Origin: Alviniconcha marisindica
Taxonomy: Eukaryota; Mollusca; Gastropoda; Provannidae
Assembly: GCA_018857735.1 (NCBI GenBank)
Contig: JABMCL010002073.1
Coordinates: 569,501 to 633,500, forward strand
Length of the DNA: 64,000 bases
Reading direction: 5' to 3'
A program made the position numbers and the translations under genes. Below are positions 11,641 through 22,457 of the stretch, piece after piece. Numbering within the stretch: position 1 is the stretch's first letter; every line of letters starts with the position of its first letter. The notes beneath the pieces are model-generated. The model did no database searches, was not told the origin of the DNA, and saw only the letters and a program-made list of their open reading frames with translations.

Positions 11641-12407
11641 TGGGTTGAAGAACTTAAGTTTCCCCGACCGGCTGTAAAAATGTTATGCCGGAAACCTGTC
11701 TGCCATGATATGCACCCTATGAAAACAACACCGAAGAACTCAGTCATTTTCAAGAATTTTTTTTACTGATCCATCCGTGGACATTCACGCTGTGACTGAA
11801 GACAACGAGGACTTGACTCTGCAAATGTTGTAGCCGGTTATGTAACACTGATGTCTCTGTCATGTTAAAATAAGTGCACGGTTGTGTCAATGTTTTATTA
11901 AGGTTTTGTCAAAGTTTTATTGAGCTTTTTGCCCCATGTCAGCCGTCAAGCAATACATAAAACGACCAAAGCTTTTCACAGTTCATGAGACTGTAATGCA
12001 AAAAAACACCCCCAGAAGACATTTTCTCTTTATCATATTCTAGTGAGGATTGAGAACAAAATCCGCCACTGCGTAGCCCGAAACCGAAATGCGTGTCTAA
12101 GCACCTGTTTCGACTGATCATGCCGTACCGCCGTACCGTACCACCGCATTTGTCAGTGGTGCCGGAACTCGGCCCCGGTGCTCCACGTGACGTACACTGC
12201 TCCAGTTCAGTCGAGTTACAGTCCTTGCTCAGAACCGGAAGTTCTGACTCGAACGTCACAGAGTCCACAACTGACTGAGCCGGCGATGACGGTCTTGTGG
12301 ATGGTTTCCCGGCTCAGTAGTACGTTAACGACACGGGGATGACACTCACCTGCCGGAGTCTATTTCAGATCTGCCACGGGGCTAACTTCTTTTACTTCTT
12401 TTTCGTT

Positions 12408-12460
12408 GTTGCTTTACGTCCACAGAGACCGTACGGACAATTAAGGACGGGGGCCCAGGT
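12408..12460 (-). repeat. Dispersed SINE-type 3' tail, inverted
   Basis: It reads TTTACGTCCACAGAGACCGT on the plus strand, the reverse complement of the common tail. Confidence 0.65.
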
Positions 12461-12967
12461 CGTCGACCTCCTGTTCCACACAGCTACTGCCGAGCCATGG
12501 CTATCTCTTCTAAATCACTGGGATGGGAGGGGGTTATAAGAAGTGGTTCAATTTCTACTGGGGTATGCTGACCCAGAAAAGACTGACTCGGAATCAGCGT
12601 GTAAAAGAGCACGACCATTTCTTCAACTGATTGCCGGGTATTTTAAGATGGTGGCCAACCTAGACGTGTCAGTGACTGCTGGACACAAAATGGCAGCACT
12701 CGCGGTCGTGTTTTTGCGACTTTGACACATCGATTTTTAACAAACAGGACAAGGAATGAGTGAGAAATTGCTGTATTATTTATTTGTTTGATTCGGCTAG
12801 GGTTGCTTCTTCGGTTCGCCGTTTGGCCCCTCAGTAAAAGACTCCAAACGCCTCCGGTCAAGAATCATACCCAGATTACGACAGGACGGAGGATAAAACA
12901 TGCCCACCGGACATACTGAAAGTCCACCGGTAAACTAAAACTCGGATAAATGACCAGTCACATTTCT

Positions 12968-12968
<1 letters not shown>

Positions 12969-13045
<77 letters not shown>
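12969..13045. repeat. (GT)n microsatellite
   Basis: Uninterrupted GT run of about 76 bases. Confidence 0.97.
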
Positions 13046-13048
<3 letters not shown>

Positions 13049-13131
13049 TTCTTTCTTCTTTTCAAGATGACAGTGTTGGCCTCTCCGTGTCATCATGATA
13101 CACCGAAGAGACAATGCCAGTTAACCCTCTC

Positions 13132-13136
13132 TCTTC

Positions 13137-13170
<34 letters not shown>

Positions 13171-13520
13171 TCCCTCCCTAATTCAAGCACAGTGTCGTTA
13201 GTTTACTGGTTTTCTTGTTCATATGCATAGCTACAGTATCTGTACTACTGGGTGGTATGTCATCCACCTGCACCCCTTTACGAGGGGCAGTGGCCTAACT
13301 TGGAGACGAATAAATCTTTTGTATCCGTATATATCGGTCCCTCCCCCCCCCCTCTCTCTCCCTCCTAATTCAAGTACACTATCGTTAGTTTGTTGTTTTT
13401 CTCTTTTATATGCATGATTATAGTATGTACCACTGAGTGCTGTGTCATCCACCTGCACCCCTTCATGCGAGGCAATGGCCTAAAGATGAATCAATCTTCC
13501 GTATCAGTATATCTGCCCGC
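13132..13520. repeat. Two-copy tandem duplication, about 188-bp period
   Basis: A pyrimidine run, CCTAATTCAAG, CGTTAGTTT, ATATGCAT, GTCATCCACCTGCACCCCTT and an AATCTT stretch occur in the same order in both halves. The halves begin near 13132 and 13340 and are moderately diverged. Confidence 0.8.
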
Positions 13521-13768
13521 GCCACAACCCCCACCCCACCCCCAATCTGCCCCCACCCCCCTTTGTCTCTAAATGTAATTCCGGTGTTTGTGCATATTTG
13601 TAGAAACTCTATGTAGCTGCATTAATCTGTTGTTTATTCGTGCTTATGTATGTGTTTATAGTATAGACGTGCTTATTTGTGGTTGTAGTATAGCAGGGAC
13701 TGGCTGTTAGATAGGTTCAAATGGACCTAATGCTACTATTGTTGAACAATAAACGTTTTCGAGTTCAA

Positions 13769-13769
<1 letters not shown>

Positions 13770-13856
<87 letters not shown>

Positions 13857-13862
13857 TCTTCT
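13770..13862. repeat. (CT)n microsatellite
   Basis: CT run of about 83 bases ending in CTT triplets. Confidence 0.97.
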
Positions 13863-14619
13863 TCTTCCTGGATCATTCAACTTCATTTCCCCAAAATATC
13901 TTCTGACACAAAGCGGCCCGTGCACGCATAACAGTGAATCGAGACTGATAATAGTTTATTAGATCAGTTGTGCTATGACGAGCTGTGTCACTGATGGTGT
14001 TTCTCCGGCCTAGGTATGACGTTCACCGATTGAGCCCTGTCAGTCACTATCGAGACGTCTAATACTAATGGATCTGTCTGCTGGTCAGAGCGAAGCAGGC
14101 AGTCCAGGGATTCCTGCATTATTTTTCTTCAAGATGAGGACGGCCGTGAGAATAATAGTCAGCGGCACTCGAGTGACACTCCAAGCATCGCTTTCCGGCA
14201 CCTTCCCGGCTCCAAACTCTGCCAGAATTAGTTACGCTAGGCCTACTGAAGGGGCACCTTTTCATCTCGGCGCAGCTCAGTGTCCACCGGCCGACTCTGT
14301 CCGGCAGCGCCTTCCGAAAGGTTTGGGTACTAATAACTTAGATTGTGGTAGCAACATAGCATCCACGCACGCACGTAAACATGAGGCGCGTCCGCCCCGG
14401 GCTACTTTAAGAAAAGAGTTCCGGCACGAATCCAACGCGGATTTTGGTTTCAGTTATTTGTGCTGGCGTAAGCAACGTCATAGCCGGATGGTAATAAAAC
14501 TGAGAAACACCTGACATAATTTCTGTTAATCAGTTTGTCTGTTACAAGCCATTTGAGCACCAACGAAAAACTGTCAGTTAGCTGACAGTGACACTCTCAA
14601 CACCACCGACAATTATTCT

Positions 14620-14830
14620 GCGCGGGTTTGGCCAAGCCGGCGCCGGACCGGCGACCCGGTCGTCGACGGTTTGATTCAATCCCCGCCGAGACTGACTTTG
14701 GCCCGCTCGGCTCTTGCGGATCTCTTCAGATGTTGTGAGTTGTCGGATACCGTCTTGTGACTTATCCCCGGCCTCACTGACAATTGATGAAACATTAGAA
14801 CGGGCCCTCATCGCTGGCCATTTTATGCCG
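14620..14830 (+). repeat. Diverged, GC-rich SINE copy
   Basis: It shares ordered blocks (a GGTTTGATTCAATCC B-box-like segment, GTCTTGTGACTT, CCCTCATCGCTGGCCATTTT, ATGCC) with the SINE at 17385. It lacks a clear 3' tail. Confidence 0.55.
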
Positions 14831-15407
14831 TTCAAGTCGTGGGGTGGGGTGGGGGGTGGGTGGGGGGCGCCGCGGGGCGGCTGAAGCGGATACGGCGGCG
14901 GCCCCGCCTACAGTTGCAAAACAGGCTAGCAGGAAAACTGACTTGACTCTGTTGAGGAAGGCTCTTCCAGTCCTTTACTGTTCGGACACACACACTCACA
15001 CACGCACGCACACACGCACGCACGCACACACACAGTCACAAGCGCAATGCTCCCAGCCATAAGTCCGTGCTCCCAGCAATCGACCAGCGTGGTATTCCAA
15101 TACGGATAATATGGTGGTTCTGGTTTAGTCGACGGCTGTACCCATTCTGGTAATCACGTCCAATTGCTTTCGAGTGATTTCCCTTACAACTGTTTTGACG
15201 ATGTCCGCTTTCCACGAATTGTGAAAGGACCCACTGGGAAATAATGAGTTTTCAGGAGGTGTAAAACATAAGGTGGAATGATAAGTAAAGCATCGATGAA
15301 TTACAGATGTTCTGCACCGAATAAGTCTTGTGTTTGGATGTAAAGTTCTTTTAAATAAAAAATCCTGTGTACACTACAAGTTCAAGTGGAAACTGTAAAC
15401 ATCAAAG

Positions 15408-15572
15408 ATGGAGTTTGCAGACATGAAATCAAGTGCAGAACGTTGGCTGGGAGAACATAACAGCAAGTTCAAGCTGACATCATTTGATAAGAACGAAAAC
15501 CGGCTTATTTTCAGCACCCCTGATTTAAAAACTTCATTCAACATTATCTGCCCAAGCAAGGAAGAATCTTGG
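15408..15572 (+). CDS. UBE2Q-type exon 1
   Basis: Encodes residues 1-55, ending ...CPSKEESW at a TGG/GTAAAA donor in phase 0. Ending here lets exon 2 continue as SVCSED, which matches the UBE2Q N-terminal pattern; reading on through the intron gives unrelated sequence to a stop at 15764. Confidence 0.8.
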
Positions 15573-18084
15573 GTAAAACTCGTTCATTCACTCAGTAACG
15601 TTAGACTGCTATTTAAAGTTCCAGGCGAGATCAAGAGGAGGGAGGTGGAGCTGGATCCTCAAGTTGGCCCAGAAGAGATCATGAGCGGGGAGGTGGAGCG
15701 GGGCTGCGAAAGTTGGACTTCTTTCGCTTTGGGTTGTCCTCAACAGTTGTGCAACGGACATTGACCTAGTGACTCTGCGAAGCACGGCAGTTGAAACAGC
15801 AATTGCACAGTGCACTAGTCATTGCGCAATGGCGAGGGGACACCACCTTAACACTTACATTGTTCTGGCGGCGGTCAACAGTCTCTCCGGTCTTTTTCGG
15901 GTGGTATCCGCTGTCGAGCCTTCACTCTCTCGTCCTCTTCCCCCCCTGTCCCTGTCCCTAATAAGCAACCTTGCTTCTGTAGACGTAAAGCAACATGGTC
16001 ACTAAGTGAATCAATTGAAAAAAGCTCCAGCCCATGCTGTAAAGCCCGCAGGTGTATCTGCTTCATCAGTTTACCAAATGACTTGTTGCTGTTTAGCTTG
16101 TATTCTTTTTTTCTTTTCTTTTCTTTTTTATGTTGTTGCTTGTTTATGCTACTATTGTACTGCCAGTTGTTTTGATGGTTGTTTATTGAGTGGGTTCTAA
16201 TAGCTAAGAAAGAAGAAGGAGAACGGAAGAAAACTTAATATTTATTATTCAATAAGTATTAATATTTTTGTATTTAGATATTCAAACTATTTGCAGTAAG
16301 TGTTTGGTGGTTAACAATAACATTGAGGGTCGTTGTATGTAATGTATATTTTGCACCACAAAATAGCCTGAAGTGTAATAATTGTAACCATTGTGTTTAT
16401 CATTTTTTGAAGTAAAAAAGAAAGAGGTAAGTCTATGTGAGAAATGATCAAATAATATTTGTAGTGATTGACTAAATTTGACATTTACAGAGTGTCTGCA
16501 GTGAAGATGAAACAGTACTGATGAAGCTGCAAGATGTAATGGAGTATCTTGACTCCAAGGAAAATCTCACCATGGACATGGTTCTCACCCGCATCAGCAA
16601 AAGCCTAACAGATGTGAGCTTCTTTTTCTTGTTGGCTTCTTTTTCTTTCAACAAACAAGGGAGGTAATTAGTGCTCAAAATACATAACACAAGTACAACA
16701 ACAAAGACCTGAGTCACCTATAGTAACTCTCACCTGGCATGTGTGTAAATACAAGGTACATAAACTCCACCAGGGGCGCATCCTCTTTTTTCTTTCTTTG
16801 TTTGGTTGAATGTAAAAAAGAAGAGAAAAGAGTGAGAAGTTCAGATTTTTTATTTGAGAACTTGAAAAAGAAAAAAAGAAGACAAAAGAATTAGAAGTTT
16901 AGATTTTTATTTGCTCTTGTGCAAATTTTACAAGCACATTTAAGAAAAGTAATCAGAAGTAATAATGTTGTACCGAATTTGTGAATAAGACACATGATAA
17001 TGCACACATGCACCCACGTACACAAACACAGGGTTTAGCAGCTCATTGATGCTGACACTTATAAAGTTACATGTATGTTATCCTGTAATTGGCGCACATT
17101 TACCTTAGCAGTATCCGAGCATGGCATCAACATGCATCTTCAGGAAAATATTTCATCCGCACAGATACATGTATGTTATTTGTTATATGCCCATGCATGT
17201 GTTTTTATTATATATATATATATATATTATATATGAGCATGTACACACATGCATGCACGCATGTATGCTCATGCTGACACACACACACACACACACACAC
17301 ACAAAACGTACACACCAAGCTCAGATCTATATTCATCCAATTCTGCTGATTTAGCAGTACCAGTAACAACTAGCATGATCATAATGTTCCTGCTGGCCTA
17401 GCAGTTAGGCTGGTAAGCAGAGGGACCTCAGTTTGAATCCACTTCAACTCCCCTTTCTCTTCAAAACTTGTGGTCTGTGGACACTGTCTTGTGACTTTGT
17501 TCCTCACGATTACATTAAAACGTCTCTCATCGCTGCCCATCTTAATGCAGGAATCATTCTGGTGATGACAGTGTAGTGATATTATATAATCTCCCTCATC
17601 CCCCACCCCCATACCCCCTTCCCCCCCTTCTCCCTGTCCCAGATAATCCTTATGTTTTCTGTGGATGTTAAGCACCATGTTTACTTACTTTATTTTTCTT
17701 CCAGTAATTATAAGTAAATACACTTTACAATTTCAAATTTACTGAACTGTCTGCCAGCTCTCAGGCAGTCAGTTACAGCTACCTTGCAATGGATCAGAGA
17801 AGAGTATGAGTACGACTGAAGCAGTAAGCAAGAGTGATGAAGATGATGATGACTATGAGGATGCAGATGAGGATGAGGATGATGATGACATGGACTGCTA
17901 CTATGGTGGTGAAGATCTTGATGCAGAGGAAGAACCAAAAAAGGGAGAAGGAGATGAAGGCGATGAGTATGTTGCTGCTGGGTTGTTATTGTTCAGTTTG
18001 ATGCAAGTTACACTTACAGTTCTGTGATTTACTATAAAAAATATCAATTTATGCATATTTTCATCCAATTTTTTTTTGTGTGTG

Positions 18085-18138
<54 letters not shown>

Positions 18139-19295
18139 CTGATTGTCAGTGATTCAAATGGCAAAGTTATATATTACGCCTTTTGATTTTGTTTATTGTC
18201 TCAGGAAACTAGTGATTTAAATGGCAAAGTTATCCATTATATTATGCCTTTTGATTTTGTTTATTGTCTCAGGAAACTAGTGATTTAAATGGCAAAGTTA
18301 TCCATTATATTATGCCTTTTGATTTTGTTTATTGTCTCAGGAAGCTAGGCCTACATCTGATAGTGATATTAGTGATACTGGTAAGCAATTTCTGGCTATA
18401 ACTAGTATAAGGGTTTAATCTTGATATCATTTTGGTTTTTTGTCAGTCCTGTTCACTTCCCCATAGTGCTGTTTGTGATGATATGTGCAATGTTGAATGT
18501 AATATCTATCCAGACCAAAGAGATTTTTTTTTCTCATAAAAACTAATGAAAATCCTAAAATGTACCCAGGAAAATGAAATTCAGGTAGCTTAGCTTGCCA
18601 CATGTAAGAAAAACTTCATTGGACAACAGTTGCATGTCTTTTATTGCCTGCCGTCATTTCATGAAACATTGTGACGATTGCAGCAAAACTGTGACAGTTA
18701 GGTCATGTGGTCTTCACTTTGGCAGCATGTGCAAAGTATTAAAATAACAGAAACTCAACAGCTCTTGCATATTTCAGGCACGGGATCATGGGACAGATAA
18801 GCAGGTTCTAGTTTTCTTCAGTGGGTTGTGCTTTGTGGGTAGTGGGAATTGTTACAGCGCAAACAAAACAAAAAGATTATGGCAAAGTTTCATGACCTGA
18901 CAGGAGTATGTCATGGTTGGTTATTCCTGTCAACCATTCATTCATCTCAGAGACCTGTATGCCAAATGTCAAGGGAGAGAGAGAATCTTGACATTACAAT
19001 AGAAATGCACCAAATCAACAGATACAGTGATCCACAATGCAGTAAAATTTCTGTCAAGTGGACACACTGTGAAAATTAAATTTACATACATCATGAAATA
19101 TAATTTTTAATAGTCACTATTAGTATATTACCCATTAACAACTTTTGAGTGTACAATATGTTATCGTGATCTAGTCATTTCTCACATTGCTCTCAGTGAT
19201 GAACTGTGAAGTTTGTACAATACCTTTGTCATGACATTGGCACATTCTTTGCTGATGCTGCATGTTGGTCTTGACTGACTGTGCATGAATATTAT

Positions 19296-19364
<69 letters not shown>

Positions 19365-21071
19365 ATCAATAAAGAGCAAGCACGAGCGTACACAAGCACT
19401 CGCACATGTACATGCGCACACAGACACACACACATGTATACACACACACACACTGGTCAGATGGTGTTCTCACCGATGAACTGGGTCTGAAATGTACATG
19501 TATAAAAAAAAATCTTGTTTCAGTCTTGATATGGACATGTTCTGATTCTTTGCTGTCATATACTGTATGGACATGTTTTTACATGAATGTATTCTTTTGG
19601 CCAGGGTAGATAATGTTCTCACTGATGAACTTGGTCAGAAATTTATTTTAAAAAAATCTTTTTTTCAGTCTTGATATGGACACATTCTTTGCTGCCCAGA
19701 GTGCCAATCCAGTTTCTGTACAGCGTCTAGCTAAAGGTAGAGTAAATGATGAAAATGTGAAATTGTATAGAGCTGTCAGCGCGTGTGGATGTGATTTTTG
19801 AGACTTGCTTTCCCTATTTATCTGTTGTTCAGTAATTTTCATTTGTTGTGATTGACCAGTTCTTTGGGTGCTCACACTGGACCAGTATGCACTGTAACAT
19901 TTTCCGTTAATGAAAGGTAGATATTGTTTCAGGGCTATGCACTAAAAAGTGAATAAATTTAAAATAAAGTGCCACTTCAGTAGATTTGGTTCTGTCTATC
20001 CTGTTTTTGTTGCGTGTATGTTGTTAAACTTGACACACTTGTGCACATAGTTACCTGTTGCAGATTTGAAGATGATCAGGTTGCAAGGAGACAAATATGG
20101 ATTTTCTGCTGGACCAAGGGGTAACAACTTGTTCAAATGGGTATAAAATATGATTTGGTTTTCTTTCTTTATGTATGAACAAAACGTTGAGAAACATTTG
20201 CTCATTTTGGACCGCTTTTCACATTTGCTTTCTGTAAATTCTTCTTTTGATTAATGTTTTGGGTTTTGTTCCAACAGCTTAGCGTGATTGTGGTCTTAGT
20301 ATGCAGCGTTTTTTTGAGGCTAAATGCACTGAAACCATTTCATTCTGGGTGAATTTTTATTTTCTGTCATTTGGAAATTTGAATGGTGTAAACAACACCA
20401 AACAATATGACCTGTATTATCCTTGTCACTACTCAGCTGCTTAACTTTTTGGCTTGATTGTTCTTACATAGATAGATATAGACACTTTTCAACCTTCATT
20501 GGCTTATGTTTGTGTACACGTAGTCTTGATGTTAAAACAATGCGTCTCAGGAATTTTGTTGTGCCGTAGCACATTGTGAGCTGTCTTTTACTGTTGCGTC
20601 GCAATATGTTGTCACAGGATGTCAAGCTGGTTAACATCCCAGAGGACACAAAACTTGGCAAGGATCTCAAGAGATACGCACAGGAACACAAGAGAGAGGT
20701 GTGTGGAAAGGTTTGCACAGATAGGCGTCTGTTGCCTTAGCTGCCCTGCTGATGTTGACTTTGGAAAATCCTTTGTTTGGGGATTATAGGGATAGACTTT
20801 ACAGGGATTGACATAAGCCCTGCAACCTTTCAGCATCCCACTGCATGATGGTCATAGGGAATTTATAGAGCGATTTCAGACTTAAAACATTTTACAACTT
20901 AAAGAAAAACATGCAGTGTGTTTGTAAGTTTTGTACTCGTACACAAATCAATGGCATAATGATACATTAATAAAAATACTTATTCATGCAAGGCATAGTG
21001 AAACACATGCGTGCGCGCACACACACGCACACAAACACACAATGCCAATAAAGGGCAAGTATGCATGCATG

Positions 21072-21107
<36 letters not shown>

Positions 21108-22381
21108 ATCAATAAAGAGCAAGCACGTGCACACACAAGCACTCGCACATGCACACACACACACACACACACAAACACAAAGAGCCGAGAGGACATTAAA
21201 AAAAGGACCATATTGTTACTGAATTTTTATGGTTGCCTTATACAGGCAATTAATTTTCCCAATGATTTATTCAATGTAAATTGTAATCAGACTTGTTTTC
21301 TGTCAAACACAGTATCTGTCTGGGAAATCTCTGAATCTGCAAATAGTTAGTGCTGTTTTAGCTTTGAAGAAAGTGCATTCTGTGCCTGTGCAACTCTGTT
21401 GGAAAGGTGAATTTTGCTGTATTTAACACACAGTTCTGTTCTGCATTTCACATCTTGTCTGGAGAAGAAGAAAAAACAAGGAAAAAAACAACAAAAACAA
21501 CAACAAAAACCATCAGACTTGAAAGTCATTGATTTGGTTAATAATTTTGAATGTTTCTATTGGGTGCCTGTTGAAGACTGTCAGTTTTGAGTTTGGCTGG
21601 CAGTTTCAGGCTAGGCTGTTGTATGATCGGTGCGGAATGATATTCATGGCACTCCGCGTGACAAATACATTGCAGTGGGTGGGGTTGACCTCTGCTTTTT
21701 CTGCACAGCTCACAGGCTGTTGGGCACCTCTCACTTTTTCAGTTCTAGTTATTATCTTAACTGGGATCCTGATGAGCAATCTGGTCAAGCCTGAATTCAA
21801 GTGATAAAGCTTTTGTATAACTAGGTCGTTTAGTATTTCTTGGCAGTGAAATTCGGCTGGCTGTAGGAATGATGTACAGTCAAGCATCTGGTTGGAAATG
21901 ATGTAGCCTGTCATTCAAATCTACTGTGAAATGACAGTAAATGTGTCTCCAGGCAACTGAGGAAAATGTTTTCAGATTATGACTGATTGCTGAATTCATC
22001 ATGGATATTTTCGGCTACAGTTACAGTGAGAGTGAAAAGAACAGGGAGAAAATGGATGATGTTCACTTTCAGCCAGCACCCTGCTTACCTTGGACTGTTC
22101 ACACTTTCAGGCAGTCATTGAAATGGAGATGCAGTTTCCCGGAGACTACCCCTACAGTCCTCCTTTTCTGAGAGTTGTCCGACCACGATTCGCATTTCTC
22201 ACTGGTCAGTCGCAGCATCCCTCACCTCCCTTATTCTTTACAACATCTCTCAGACATCCTTTCCCCCCTTCACCTTAGAAACAGCCACACACACATATGC
22301 ATAAATCCATGAATGCATCCATGTTTGTATGTGCATGTGTGTGTGTGTTTGTGCGAAACTAAGAGAAAGTGTGTGTGTGTG

Positions 22382-22457
<76 letters not shown>

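Larger units (their letters stand above)
9617..15407. other. Intergenic region between divergent genes
   Basis: This separates the minus-strand zinc-finger gene from the plus-strand UBE2Q-type gene. It contains the CpG-rich block, a perfect inverted repeat at 10687-10811, SINE-like pieces, GT and CT microsatellites and a two-copy tandem duplication at 13132-13520. Open frames such as 14068-14514 have no recognisable family and overlap dispersed repeats, so none is called. Confidence 0.6.

Noticed and set aside
14068..14514. 148-residue open frame in a GC-rich block
   Set aside because: It overlaps an inverted dispersed repeat core at 14180-14225 and shows no recognisable domain or splice context.
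18341..18380. A 40-nt exon with TCTCAG acceptor and GTAAGC donor encoding EARPTSDSDISDTG in the UBE2Q gene
   Set aside because: Including it breaks the phase between exons 3 and 4, whereas joining 17966 directly to 19669 keeps the frame. Its acceptor is also part of a 68-bp tandem repeat. It could be a rare cassette but is not in the main model.
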